A DNA stretch of 64,000 bases, taken from the NCBI GenBank assembly GCA_963750535.1, contig CAVVRF010000028.1:248001-312000 (forward strand), in the 5' to 3' direction. Positions 29,401 through 37,934 of the stretch are shown here, one piece after another. This DNA is from JAKFWF01 sp963750535. GTDB taxonomy: Bacteria; Pseudomonadota; Alphaproteobacteria; Rhizobiales; Hyphomicrobiaceae. Positions within the stretch are counted from its first letter, which is position 1. Each line of letters begins with the position of its first letter. The translations under genes and the position numbers were made by a program. Below the pieces are notes generated by a model. It worked only from the letters and a program-made list of their open reading frames with translations. It was not told the DNA's origin and made no database searches.

Positions 29401-30027
29401 GCCGATGCCCGCAAGCCCGGCCCGGCGGCGGCCGATCTCGGTGCACCATCGCCACTGGTGCTGGCGGGTGGCGACCGGTTCCTGCGCGGCACGCTTACGC
29501 ACGCGCTGCTGGAGCACCTGCCGACGCTGCCAATGGATACCTGGCAGCGGGCGGCGGCGGCATTCATCGAACTGCGTGCTCGCACCCTGAGCCCGCGAAC
29601 CCGGGCAAGCATCGTGCACGAAACACTGGCGGTGCTGCGCGACCCGGCATTTGCCGCCGTTTTCGGACCGGACAGCCAGGCCGAGGTGCCGATCGTCGGC
29701 GAGATCGCGAATCAATCTGGACGCGGACAGAAGCTGCGAATCGGCGGGCAGATCGACCGGCTCGTCCGCACCGATCACGAAGTCCTGATAATCGACTACA
29801 AGACGAATCGGCCGCCACCGCTCGACGCGGCTGCGATCCCGGCCGCCTATCTCTACCAGATGGCCTCGTATCGTCTTGTTTTGTCACATATTTTTCAGGG
29901 ACTTCCGATTCGCGCGGCGATCCTATGGACGGATGGGCCGCGGCTGATGCCGATCCCTGACGATATGCTCGATTTGCATGCCGGCCTGCTTTGGAAGCTG
30001 GATGGCGCGCGCCTTGACGGGGGGTAG
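26458..30027 (+). CDS. addA: Double-strand break repair helicase-nuclease AddA
   Basis: 1189 residues, starting inside addB (ATGA). The UvrD-type helicase motifs are clear: Walker A NAGAGKTHVLK (about 30-40), VDEAQDTSPQQW, GDEKQSIYSFQGA and VMTVHGAKGLEAP. The C-terminal nuclease has LIIDYKTNRPP near residue 1107. The AddAB complex unwinds and degrades DNA ends up to a Chi-like site. trxA follows at 80 bp. Confidence 0.95.
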   Translation: MTTAKSLLAETERAQAAASDPTVSAWVSANAGAGKTHVLKMRVLRLLLTGAKPERIMCLTYTKAAAAEMSSRIFADLARWATAPAEDLDGLLERLLGRRPGRDELERARRLFAAAIETPGGLKVQTIHAFCERLLQRFPLEAGVPPGFRILDDELARTLRIEAIEGTLTAATGDRRSALGKALETVVRFASSDSFDEVLADAIRRPEWLQQMVRLDSLDGEAELADADSLYRRILGLDAADRLPAIEARQAELIGKSDLERLRDVLDGGSKKDLDAAERTRAVLAAPSAALRIDALALLLLTGEGSARKDLMTKKLAASNPDLVAMIDRATQRFLELDGKRRALTLLEATLALLCLAGDVLQRFTDAKAQRAALDFDDLIRRTAGLLATADATAWVLFKLDGGLDHILVDEAQDTSPQQWSIIEALAAEFFVGAGTADEMRTLFGVGDEKQSIYSFQGAAPKMFAATGERFAKACRAAGNEWRGVPLRLSFRTVVPLLEAVDRIFGDGERGRGVVMAEGTLRHIALRQGQAGLIEVWPVERPEEVAPADPWSPFGDNVATAPAVRVANRIARTIERWLATGERLVSQDRPIHAGDILILVRNRRPFAGAMVAALKSRGIAVAGADRMRLTDQIAVQDLIALGDFLTLPEDDLALATVLKSPLFDLDDDDLIAVAPDRKGALWSAVIDRAKSDHRFRPAAETLKRWRADADYLPPFEFYAGILDNDRMRARLLRRLGPDAADPIDEFLNRAIAYDDQSPPSLLGFLTWLRAGIHEIKRDMDQTRHEVRVMTVHGAKGLEAPIVFLPDTCTAASKPARGKLVAIGEGELPSGIDPPLAWPVKGTSQIDAIADGQDLAKRAEEEEHRRLLYVALTRPRDRLYVAGFEGKRQRPAGCWYDLISQGLGDVLIGATAADGTNVLRYQSVQDAPHEAQREAVADADAARPLPDWATRPAPREASLVMPLAPSRLAPLETDDAGEPVELADARKPGPAAADLGAPSPLVLAGGDRFLRGTLTHALLEHLPTLPMDTWQRAAAAFIELRARTLSPRTRASIVHETLAVLRDPAFAAVFGPDSQAEVPIVGEIANQSGRGQKLRIGGQIDRLVRTDHEVLIIDYKTNRPPPLDAAAIPAAYLYQMASYRLVLSHIFQGLPIRAAILWTDGPRLMPIPDDMLDLHAGLLWKLDGARLDGG

Positions 30028-30106
30028 GCCCGTCCCTACCTTCCGGCGAGTTCCAGAGGCGGCTCAACAACGAGCTCGCCGGCAAGGCTCGATAAGGAGA
30101 GCGCAG

Positions 30107-30430
30107 ATGGCCGCCAATCAGGTTTCCGACAAGAACTTCGATGCCGAGGTGTTGAAATCGTCCGAGCCGGTGCTGGTCGATTTCTTCGCCGAGTGGTGCG
30201 GGCCCTGCAAGGCGATGGCGCCGGCGCTCGAGCAGGTCGCGGCCGAGATGAAAGGCAAGTTGAAGGTGGTGAAGGTCGACGTCGACCAGAACCCCGAGAT
30301 CACAGTGAAGTACCGCATCCAGGCGATGCCGACCCTGATGATCTTCAAGGACGGCAAGGTCGCCGCGCAGAACGTCGGCGCTCTGGTGCAGAAGAAGAAG
30401 CTCGAGGACTGGGTCAAGGCCTCGATCTGA
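30107..30430 (+). CDS. trxA: Thioredoxin
   Basis: 107 residues, the standard cytosolic size. The active site is EWCGPCK (Cys31, Cys34), with the cis-proline loop QAMPTLMIF. It reduces ribonucleotide reductase, methionine sulfoxide reductases and other disulfides. AAGGAGA precedes the ATG. A terminator follows, closing the addB-addA-trxA block. Upstream extension to 29978 would only add antisense-like Arg-rich sequence overlapping addA. Confidence 0.96.
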   Translation: MAANQVSDKNFDAEVLKSSEPVLVDFFAEWCGPCKAMAPALEQVAAEMKGKLKVVKVDVDQNPEITVKYRIQAMPTLMIFKDGKVAAQNVGALVQKKKLEDWVKASI

Positions 30431-30460
30431 GCCGCCGTCGACCGTCGTCGATTGCTTATC

Positions 30461-30490
30461 GGCCCCGGCGAACGATGCCGGGGCCTTTTC
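30461..30490 (+). terminator. Rho-independent terminator after trxA
   Basis: A perfect 9-bp stem GGCCCCGGC/GCCGGGGCC with a 7-nt loop runs into TTTT. It ends the transcript that probably begins upstream of divL. Confidence 0.88.
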
Positions 30491-30499
30491 TCGTTCGGC

Positions 30500-31432
30500 T
30501 CATTGCTGGTAGTTGAGCCGCAGGCCCGGTCGCTCCCATTCGAACGATACGAGGTGCCCCGGCCCGGACAGTGTCGCGAACGCGGTTCGCAAGTCGGGTC
30601 CGCCGAAGCAGATGTTGGTCGTGTAGCGGTCGGGCAGCGGCACGTGCCGGACCGAGCGTCCATCTGGACTGATGATCGTGATGCCGCCGTTCATCAGTGT
30701 CGCGATGCAGGCGTTGCCGGCCGAGTCGACCGCCATCGAATCGAAGCGCTGGAACGCTCCCCCGACCTGGGCGACGAGCCTTCCGCCGTGCGGGCTCGGC
30801 CACGGCTCGCGGACCACCTCGCCGGGCGCGACGATGTCCATCGCCCACAGCCGCGCCAACTCGGTCTCGACGAAATAGAGCGTCCGGCCGTCGGGCGACA
30901 GCGCGCAGCCGTTCGCCGTAATGGTCGGGAACGCGATCTGCCTGATCATGCTGCCGTCCGCCCGGGCGTAGTAGACGCCGCCGCGGTCGAGCTCACGGGC
31001 GCGGGTCTTGCCGAGGTCGGTGAAATAGAAGCCGCCATGGGCGTCGAAGACGAGGTCGTTGGGTCCGCGCAGCGGATGGCCGTCGCATGCGGTGTAGAGT
31101 GTCTCGATCCGGCCGGTGGCAAGGTCGACGCGCTCGATGCGTCCGCCGGAGTAGTCGTCCGCCTGGCCGACCGGGCGCAAGCCGCTTACCGGGTCCTGGT
31201 GCCAATTGAAGCCGCCGTTGTTGCAGATGTAGACCTTGCCGTCCGGGCCGAGCGCCGCGCCGTTCGGGCCGCCGGTCATCTGCGCGATCGTCGTCTTGGC
31301 GCCGTCGGGCGCGACCCGGGTCAGCCGCGCCGACCGGATCTCGACGAGGATGACCGAGCCGTCGGCCATGGCGATCGGGCCTTCCGGGAACTGCAGCCCG
31401 GTGGTGACGATCTTCAGCGCGGGCGTCGGCAT
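30500..31432 (-). CDS. SMP-30/gluconolactonase family protein (LRE-like)
   Basis: 310 residues from the ATG at 31432. The six-bladed propeller family is recognised by GLQFPEGPIAMADGSV (metal-binding Glu in FPEG), NGAALGPDGKVYICNNGG, RGPNDLVFDAHGGFYFTD and ANGCALSPDGRTLYFVET. These give the Glu/Asn/Asp metal set of lactonases. It would hydrolyse a sugar or other lactone. No signal peptide is seen, and no sugar operon surrounds it. It is convergent with trxA. Confidence 0.88.
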   Translation of the reverse strand: MPTPALKIVTTGLQFPEGPIAMADGSVILVEIRSARLTRVAPDGAKTTIAQMTGGPNGAALGPDGKVYICNNGGFNWHQDPVSGLRPVGQADDYSGGRIERVDLATGRIETLYTACDGHPLRGPNDLVFDAHGGFYFTDLGKTRARELDRGGVYYARADGSMIRQIAFPTITANGCALSPDGRTLYFVETELARLWAMDIVAPGEVVREPWPSPHGGRLVAQVGGAFQRFDSMAVDSAGNACIATLMNGGITIISPDGRSVRHVPLPDRYTTNICFGGPDLRTAFATLSGPGHLVSFEWERPGLRLNYQQ

Positions 31433-31608
31433 CGCATTCCATCCTGTCACAGCGAAAACACTGTTTCGCAGCGTACTAGATCCGGAACCGATGTCGCCAT
31501 GCATCAGTTGCCACCTGCGTATGCGCGGCCAGTTCAACTATCCGGCCGGACGTGGTAAGCGCAACCTTGAGACAAACGCGGTCGTGGTCGCTGGGGAAGG
31601 GAACCACT

Positions 31609-31926
31609 GTGCACATTTTTACCGCTCGCTACTTCCTGTCGCTGGGGAATGTCGCATTCTCGATGGTGCTCGGCGTCCTCGCGCTGGCCGCCTGTGCGAT
31701 CTACAACGAGCAATTGCTGCTCGTCATGCTGAAGCAGGCGAGCAGCGTGCGGGAGTGGATCGTGTCGTTCAGCGGCTCGCCGAAGATGGAGATCATTGCG
31801 CGCTTCGTGCTGCACGAGAGCTCGATCCTGCTGATGTTCTTCACGCTCATGTCGCGGATCGTGGTCGGCATCCTCATCGCCCTCGTCTCGTCGCTGTTCG
31901 GCGGCAATGCGCGGGACCACCTGTAA
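31609..31926 (+). CDS. Small inner-membrane protein of unknown function
   Basis: 105 residues from a GTG at 31609 preceded by GGGGAAGGG, an ideal ribosome site, while the longer in-frame ATG at 31552 has none. Two membrane helices are seen, about residues 9-29 (LSLGNVAFSMVLGVLALAA) and near 72-95 (SSILLMFFTLMSRIVVGILIA), separated by a charged loop. No family is recognised. The divergent neighbour is the SMP-30 gene, and the PBP gene lies 128 bp downstream. Confidence 0.62.
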   Translation: MHIFTARYFLSLGNVAFSMVLGVLALAACAIYNEQLLLVMLKQASSVREWIVSFSGSPKMEIIARFVLHESSILLMFFTLMSRIVVGILIALVSSLFGGNARDHL

Positions 31927-32054
31927 CGCCTAGGCGGCTGCCCGCCCGGTGGTAACCGGCGATTGAGGTTAACCGCCCCTTAGCGCTCGCCTGCTAGCCT
32001 CACCCGAGCTGTGCCTATTGCGCAGGCTCAGGTTCGGAGTGAGTACCGGGAGCA

Positions 32055-34238
32055 ATGTGGCCGTTCGCGCGCAGGAAAACGCGGGGATCTGTGCGCGCGC
32101 CGCGTTCGCCGGCATTCGCCAAGAGCCCGCGCGAGCTTTCCGGCTCGGCACCTGGCAAGGTGCGGGCTTCGCGCCTTGCCGGCTGGCGCTGGAAGCTCAA
32201 GCTGTTCTTCGTGCTGCCGGCGATGATCGGTCTCGCCGCCACGGTGTCGGCCGGCTTGCTGTTCGTCCACTATTCGATGGCGTTTCCCGATCCGCTGTCG
32301 CTGCGGCACAAAGAGCGGGCGCCGATCATTCGCATTCTGGCCGCCGACGGCTCGGTGCTGGCGGAGCGCGGGGCGGCCCACGATTACATGCCGCTCGATC
32401 TGATGCCCCGGCACGTCACCGACGCGGTGGTCGCGACCGAGGACCGGCGGTTCTACGAGCATCGCGGTCTCGATCCGCAAGGACTGCTGCGGGCGATGTT
32501 TGCCAACATCCGGGCCGGTCGTTATGCGCAAGGCGGCTCGACGCTGACGCAGCAGCTCGCCAAGAACCTGTTCCTGACCTCCGAGCGGACGTTGAGCCGC
32601 AAGCTCGAGGAGCTGGCGCTGGCGATCTGGCTCGAGATGCGCCTGAGCAAGCAGGACATCCTCGAGCTTTATCTCAATCGCGTCTATTTCGGCGCCGGCG
32701 CCTATGGCATCGAGGCCGCCGCGCAGCGCTATTTCGACAAGTCGGCGCGGGCGCTGACGCTGGGCGAGGCGGCGGTGATCGCGGGCCTGCTCAAGGCGCC
32801 TTCGAAGTTCTCCCCGCTGACCAGCCCCGGTCCGGCGCGCGCGCGTGGCCGGGTGGTGCTGAAGAAGATGCTTGCCGCCAACGTCATCGACATTCCAGCC
32901 GAGGCCGAGGCCAGCCGGCAGATCGTCAAGTTCGCCTCGATGCGCCCGAGCAAGGAGGCGAACGGCGCCGAATATGCTGTCGACTACGTGCTGGAGCGCC
33001 TGCCGCCGCTGCTGGGCAACGGCCATGCGGAGGTGATCGTCGAGACCACGATCGAAGCCAGGCTGCAACGTCGCGCCCAAGCCGTCGTCGAGCAGGTCCT
33101 CGAACGCGCAGGCGAGGCGGCGAACGCGAGCCAGGCCGGTGTTGTGATGGTCGACATGGAGGGCGGCATCACGGCCCTGGTCGGCGGCCGGTCGTACGTC
33201 GAAAGCCAGTTCAATCGCGCGGTGAAATCGAAGCGGCAGCCCGGCTCGACGTTCAAGCCGTTCGTCTATCTGGCCGCGCTCGAGGCCGGTATCAGGCCGG
33301 AGAGCACCGTCTACGATCTGCCGGTCACGATCGACGGCTGGAGCCCGCGCAACGATGGCGGCCAGTACCGCGGCGCGATCACGCTGCGGCAGGCACTGAC
33401 GCATTCGATCAACTCGGTCGCGGTGCGGCTTCAGCACGAAGTCGGCGCCAAGAAGGTGATCGCCGTCGCGCATCGCCTCGGCGTCGGCTCCGAGCTGCGG
33501 CGCGGGCCTTCGCTGGCGCTCGGCACCTCCGAAGTGTCGCTGCTCGAGATGACCGGCAGCTATGCGGCCTTCGCCAATGGCGGGCGTCGCGTCGAGCCGC
33601 ATATCGTCAAGCGGGTGCGGATGAGCTCCGGTCGTGTCCTCTATGAGCGCCCGCAGGCGGCCGGCAGCATCGCCGTCAGCCCGGCCCATGTCGGTGCCAT
33701 GAACGACATGCTCAATGCCGCGCTGGTCAATGGCACCGGCCGCCAGGCCGGCTTCCTGCTGCATCCCGCCGCCGGCAAGACCGGTACGACGCAGGATTTC
33801 CGCGATGCCTGGTTCATCGGGTACACGGCGCACCTCGCCTGCGGCATCTGGGTCGGCAACGATCAGGGCCGCACCATGAACAACGTGCGCGGCGGCAGCC
33901 TGCCGGCGACCATCTGGCGGCAGATCATGTCGACCGCGCACGAGGGCCGTGCCATCGTCGCGTTGCCGGGCACGGCGGTGCCGGAGCCGTTCCAGCGTGA
34001 CGCGCCGATCTCGACCCATATGCTGCAACCGATGTCGCTGCCCTTGTTGAAACCGCGCGCCAGCACTGGCGCCCTGACGCTGCCGCGCGACCGGATCGAG
34101 GGTGACTTCATCGCCCGCGCGCTCGCCGCCGCGGGTAGCACCCCGCCCGGTGCGGCGGCAGAAGCTTCGAGACGTGAGCTGCTGCTCCCTCGCTTCGCGC
34201 CGGAGGGCATTATGTCATTGGGTCGAAGAACGAATTGA
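32055..34238 (+). CDS. Class A penicillin-binding protein (PBP1 family)
   Basis: 727 residues. A basic cytoplasmic N-terminus and one membrane helix (about 50-70) lead to a GT51 transglycosylase domain with EDRRFYEHRG (about 128) and QGGSTLTQQLAKN. A transpeptidase domain follows with the active serine in GSTFKPF (about 397-402), SINS and AGKTGTT (Lys575). It polymerises and cross-links peptidoglycan in the periplasm. The C-terminus ends with a proline-rich tail rather than an OB domain. The gene appears to stand alone. Confidence 0.93.
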   Translation: MWPFARRKTRGSVRAPRSPAFAKSPRELSGSAPGKVRASRLAGWRWKLKLFFVLPAMIGLAATVSAGLLFVHYSMAFPDPLSLRHKERAPIIRILAADGSVLAERGAAHDYMPLDLMPRHVTDAVVATEDRRFYEHRGLDPQGLLRAMFANIRAGRYAQGGSTLTQQLAKNLFLTSERTLSRKLEELALAIWLEMRLSKQDILELYLNRVYFGAGAYGIEAAAQRYFDKSARALTLGEAAVIAGLLKAPSKFSPLTSPGPARARGRVVLKKMLAANVIDIPAEAEASRQIVKFASMRPSKEANGAEYAVDYVLERLPPLLGNGHAEVIVETTIEARLQRRAQAVVEQVLERAGEAANASQAGVVMVDMEGGITALVGGRSYVESQFNRAVKSKRQPGSTFKPFVYLAALEAGIRPESTVYDLPVTIDGWSPRNDGGQYRGAITLRQALTHSINSVAVRLQHEVGAKKVIAVAHRLGVGSELRRGPSLALGTSEVSLLEMTGSYAAFANGGRRVEPHIVKRVRMSSGRVLYERPQAAGSIAVSPAHVGAMNDMLNAALVNGTGRQAGFLLHPAAGKTGTTQDFRDAWFIGYTAHLACGIWVGNDQGRTMNNVRGGSLPATIWRQIMSTAHEGRAIVALPGTAVPEPFQRDAPISTHMLQPMSLPLLKPRASTGALTLPRDRIEGDFIARALAAAGSTPPGAAAEASRRELLLPRFAPEGIMSLGRRTN

Positions 34239-34297
34239 CGCATACCGTCAGCGACGAGCGCCGGTCGGGGCCGGCAGCACATGCGGGGCGGGCTCGG

Positions 34298-35044
34298 TCA
34301 GGCCTCGCAGCCGTAGCGGTGCAGGTCGCTGCCGAATGTCAGCAGCCAGCGCTTGGCTTCCTCGGTCCGCGGCATGGTGCGCGCGACCAGAGCCCAGAAA
34401 CGCGGGCCGTGATTCATCTCGGCGAGGTGGGCGACCTCGTGGGCGGCGACGTAATCGAGCACGAACGACGGCGCCATGATGAGGCGCCAGGAGAACGACA
34501 GTGCGCCGGTCGTCGAGCAGGAGCCCCAGCGGCTCTTCTGATCGCGCACCGTGACGCGCCCGGCATGCAACCCGAGATTTGCCGCGTGCCGGTTGACTCG
34601 TTCGACGATGTCGCGGCGTGCCTCCGTGGTCAGCCAGTCCCGCAGTCGCCGCGGTACATGCTCGGCTTCGCCCGACACCAGCAGCATCGAGGCGCCAACA
34701 TTCGACACGGCCGTCTCGACCACAGCCCCTGTCCGCCGCGGGCCGACCTCGGCGATCTGGTGTGGAATGCCGCGCAGCGGCACGATCGAGCCGGATCGGA
34801 ATGCGATGTTCTCCGGCAGATTGCACAGCCGTTCGCGAACCCAGTCGAGATGCGAGTTGAGGAAACTGCCGGCCTGCGCCAGGTCGCAGCCGACCGGCAG
34901 CGTCACGATCACCGAGCGGCTGGTGCGGCTGACGCGCAGGGTCATACGGCGTGCCGCCGGATGGCGTCTGACCTCGACCGGGTCGTTCAATCCCTGAACG
35001 CTCAGCCTTTGCGATGACGGCGCCGAAGCGCGAAACGGCCTCAT
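34298..35044 (-). CDS. YgjP-like M48-type metal-dependent hydrolase (DUF45)
   Basis: 248 residues from the ATG at 35044, which has GAGGG upstream. A TTG at 35062 is a poorer alternative. The zinc-binding helix AAHEVAHLAEMNHGPRFW gives HExxH plus a downstream histidine, and DQKSRWGSCSTTGALSFSWRL is the DUF45 signature. The family (YgjP/WSS1-like) is predicted to be a metallopeptidase, and its cellular substrate is unknown. It is convergent with the PBP gene. Confidence 0.87.
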   Translation of the reverse strand: MRPFRASAPSSQRLSVQGLNDPVEVRRHPAARRMTLRVSRTSRSVIVTLPVGCDLAQAGSFLNSHLDWVRERLCNLPENIAFRSGSIVPLRGIPHQIAEVGPRRTGAVVETAVSNVGASMLLVSGEAEHVPRRLRDWLTTEARRDIVERVNRHAANLGLHAGRVTVRDQKSRWGSCSTTGALSFSWRLIMAPSFVLDYVAAHEVAHLAEMNHGPRFWALVARTMPRTEEAKRWLLTFGSDLHRYGCEA

Positions 35045-35273
35045 GGAGTGCCCTCGTTCCAAATCATCGTTACACTATTTCTGGAAGCCGGCGGGGAACT
35101 CAACTCAAGAGCCTTGGCCGTCCGAGCTCGCCGGTGACCGATCACCGACCGTGCTCGCGTCCGGCAACGACATGACCACAACCAACGCGCGCCGACGAGT
35201 CACCCTTTAGCAAGTCCCAACCCCCGTGCACCACAGAGAATACGCACTCACGCGCAGCATGCGGCGACAGTGT

Positions 35274-35312
35274 GGCAAGCCCGCCCCACGGTGTGCGTAA
35301 GGCGGGCTTGCC
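35274..35312. terminator. Perfect 12-bp inverted repeat downstream of the PHA depolymerase gene
   Basis: GGCAAGCCCGCC and its exact inverse flank a 15-nt loop, 30 bp after the phaZ stop on the leftward strand. No T tract follows in either direction. It could be an atypical terminator or an mRNA-stabilising hairpin. The rest of the 297-bp gap (35045-35341) shows nothing. Confidence 0.5.
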
Positions 35313-35341
35313 GAGATCGATAACAGGAAGTGCGAGGCGGT

Positions 35342-36928
35342 TTATTCAGCCGCCGCCGTGAAGCGCATGCTGCCGCGCGCAACGCCAGCTTCCGACTGCT
35401 GGCGCAATTGCGGACCGATCGACGTCATGCGCAGAAGGTTGGCGAGGAACAGGTTGCCGGGCGATGACCATAGCCGCATCCAGGATGCGGTCGATGTCTC
35501 GGTTGCCAACTGGGCCGTGTTCTGAGCTTCCGCGGCTGCCGCGATGGTCAGGTCGCGTGCGGGCTCGCCGGGAACGCTGATGAGAGGCCTCGATCCCGGG
35601 GCGAATGCGAATGCCGCCGACTCGAAGCCGCCGTGGTTGCCGCCGGGAAAGGACCAGCCGGCTACGCGGGCGAGCGTCTCGTTTGCCGGCGCGGCCAGCG
35701 AGCCGTTGCGGCGCACGAACGCGGCGATGCGAGGCGCGATCTCGGAGCGGAAGCGCGAGCCGTTGAAAATGCCGTAGTGGCCGACGCCCGGGCACTCGAA
35801 GTGGTACTTGTTGTCGGCCGGGATGCCGCTGCACAAGTCGAGTGCCGCGGCGCACTGGCCGACCCCGGTGATGTCGTCCTTCTCGCCCTCGACGGTCATC
35901 AGCGCCACGCGCTTGATCGCCGACAGATTGATGCGCCGGCCGCGGTGGACCATCTCGCCCTTGGCGAACAGATGGCGCACGAACACCTGATCGATTGTCT
36001 GCAGATAGAACTCTGCCGTGAGATCCATCACGGCAAGATACTCGTCGTAGAAGTCGCGATGCTTCTCGGCCGAGTCGCCGTCGCCGCGCACCAGATGATA
36101 GAAGAGGTCCTTGTGCGCCTTCATGTGCCGGTCGAGATTCATCGTCATGAATCCCGTGAGCTGGAGGAAGCCCGGATAGACCGTGCGGCCGAAGCTGACG
36201 TTTGGCCACGGCACCGTCGTGATCACGTTGCGCCGGAACCAGTCGGTGCCCTTGCTCTGCGCGAGCTTGTTGACCTCGGTCGGATTGATCCGCGTGTCGA
36301 TCGGCCCGCCGGCCAGGATCATCGAGGTCGGAACGTTCGGATCGCCTTCCTCCTCCATCAGTGCGACCGCGGCCAGCACCGGCACCGCCGGCTGGCAGAC
36401 CGCGAAGACGTGACAGTCGCCGCCGAAGTGGCAAAAGATGTCACGCATGTAGTCGATGTAGTCGTCGAGGTCGAAATTGCCGCCCGACAGCGGCACGTCG
36501 CGGGCGTCCTGCCAGTCGGTGATGTAGACCTCGTGGCCGGGCAGCAGCGTTTCCACCGTGCCGCGCAGCAGGGTCGCGAAGTGTCCCGACATCGGCGCGA
36601 CGAGGATGATCCGCGGATCGGTCGCGGCTCTCGTCTCGTCGATCGAGCGCTTGAAGTGGACCAACCGGCAGAACGGGCGCTCCCACACCACTTCCTCGGT
36701 GACCGCGACCGGCAGGCCGTCGACGATCGTGGTCGATAGTCCGAAGGTCGGCTTCTCGTAACGGCGGGTGGTGCGCTCGAACACTTCGCAGGCCGCCGCC
36801 GCGTGGCGTCCGACCGATGTGTGGGTCAGTGGGTTGAAGGGGTTCCTGAAGAACATCCGGCCGGCATCAGCGGCCACCCGTGCGGGCTTAACGGCTGCGT
36901 GTCCAAGCTCGTACCATTGGTAGAGCAT
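35342..36928 (-). CDS. phaZ: Intracellular polyhydroxyalkanoate depolymerase
   Basis: 528 residues from the ATG at 36928, preceded by GAGGGGG. It hydrolyses stored PHB granules. The family N-terminus MLYQWYELGHA, the segments ILVAPMSGHFATLLRGTVET and DWQDARDVP, and the nucleophile in FAVCQPAVPV (about Cys175) are clear, as are MTVEGEKDDITG and the histidine region GVGHYGIFNGSRFR. After the conserved domain there is a C-terminal extension of roughly 110 residues, longer than the classical Cupriavidus enzyme of about 420 residues. No phasin or synthase gene is nearby. Confidence 0.92.
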   Translation of the reverse strand: MLYQWYELGHAAVKPARVAADAGRMFFRNPFNPLTHTSVGRHAAAACEVFERTTRRYEKPTFGLSTTIVDGLPVAVTEEVVWERPFCRLVHFKRSIDETRAATDPRIILVAPMSGHFATLLRGTVETLLPGHEVYITDWQDARDVPLSGGNFDLDDYIDYMRDIFCHFGGDCHVFAVCQPAVPVLAAVALMEEEGDPNVPTSMILAGGPIDTRINPTEVNKLAQSKGTDWFRRNVITTVPWPNVSFGRTVYPGFLQLTGFMTMNLDRHMKAHKDLFYHLVRGDGDSAEKHRDFYDEYLAVMDLTAEFYLQTIDQVFVRHLFAKGEMVHRGRRINLSAIKRVALMTVEGEKDDITGVGQCAAALDLCSGIPADNKYHFECPGVGHYGIFNGSRFRSEIAPRIAAFVRRNGSLAAPANETLARVAGWSFPGGNHGGFESAAFAFAPGSRPLISVPGEPARDLTIAAAAEAQNTAQLATETSTASWMRLWSSPGNLFLANLLRMTSIGPQLRQQSEAGVARGSMRFTAAAE

Positions 36929-37119
36929 CGATAGTCCCCCTCTTGGAAAGTAGCGCTCCAGCGTGACTTTTCTCGACGCCTGCATCTGCGGCAGGTTTTG
37001 ACGGTTTGAGGACTGCGTATGAGCCAAACCCCCCAGTTTGGCGAAAATCCGAACAAGGATGACATATCGCAGTGCAAAAGATCGCATCGATTCGCCAAAT
37101 GGTAAAGGCTCGGCGGCCG

Positions 37120-37776
37120 TTACAGTAATGGCTCGACGGCAAGCATAATCGCGTCGGCGCTGGAATCGTGTGTCATATGTGCCACATATTCCCCTTTCGA
37201 ATTCATCAAATAGATCAGCGGCTCGTACTCAATTGTGGCTTCGGCGGAGCCGTCGCCGCCGGAATTGCGCTGGAAGGGTAGGCGATACGCCTTCGCCACC
37301 GCAGCAACCGCTTCCTCGGAGCCGGTCGCGCCGATCAGACGCCGATCAAAATTTGCTAGATATTCCTTGAGCTTGGCAGGATTGTCATGGGCCGGGTCCA
37401 GCGTGATCAGGATCGCTGCGATGCGATCGGCGCGCCGGCCGAGGCGGCCGAGCACCGCGCTCATCACCTGCAGCGTCGCCGACGTCAGGTCGGGATTTCG
37501 CGTGTAGCCGAAGGTGACCAGCATTGGCCGGCCGCGGAAATCGGCGTCGGAGATCGGCAGGCCGGTATGGGAGACCAGGACGAACGGCCCGCCGACGAGT
37601 GCCTTGCCTTGATGGATTTGCCGTTGGACTGGAGCAAGGTGGAGCCATGCGACCGACACCGCCCAGGCGAGCGCGATCCCGCCGAGCGCGAGCAACGACA
37701 AGGCCAGCCATGCCCGCGTCGGGGTGCGGTCAGGAGGGCGCTGTCCTGTACTCGGTTGCTTGCGATCCGGGCTCAT
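37120..37776 (-). CDS. SCO1/SenC-like membrane-anchored thioredoxin-fold protein lacking the copper ligands
   Basis: 218 residues. A single membrane helix near the N-terminus (LALSLLALGGIALAWAV) is followed by a SCO-type thioredoxin fold: GGPFVLVSHTGLPISDADFRGRPMLVT split around the core strand, then LITLDPAHDNPAKL and IYLMNSKGEYVAH. The copper site, normally CxxxC in FxxCPDVCP, reads TRNPDLTS here, so both cysteines are gone (Asn and Thr). The later histidine position reads IEYEPLIYL. It therefore cannot act as a classical copper chaperone for cytochrome oxidase. Position divergent from regB matches the senC-regBA arrangement. I infer a redox-independent or regulatory descendant. Confidence 0.82.
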   Translation of the reverse strand: MSPDRKQPSTGQRPPDRTPTRAWLALSLLALGGIALAWAVSVAWLHLAPVQRQIHQGKALVGGPFVLVSHTGLPISDADFRGRPMLVTFGYTRNPDLTSATLQVMSAVLGRLGRRADRIAAILITLDPAHDNPAKLKEYLANFDRRLIGATGSEEAVAAVAKAYRLPFQRNSGGDGSAEATIEYEPLIYLMNSKGEYVAHMTHDSSADAIMLAVEPLL

Positions 37777-37934
37777 TGCTTTCGTGACCGTCGCCGCATG
37801 AAATGCGGTTGCAGCCCTTAGTGTGCCAATCGACAGGCAAGCACAAGCGACGGGCCGGCCGCCGCTCTCGGGATGCGAAAGCCGGATCGGGCGACTATGG
37901 TGGACATCGCCACGCAATCGACAAGGCATGTGCC

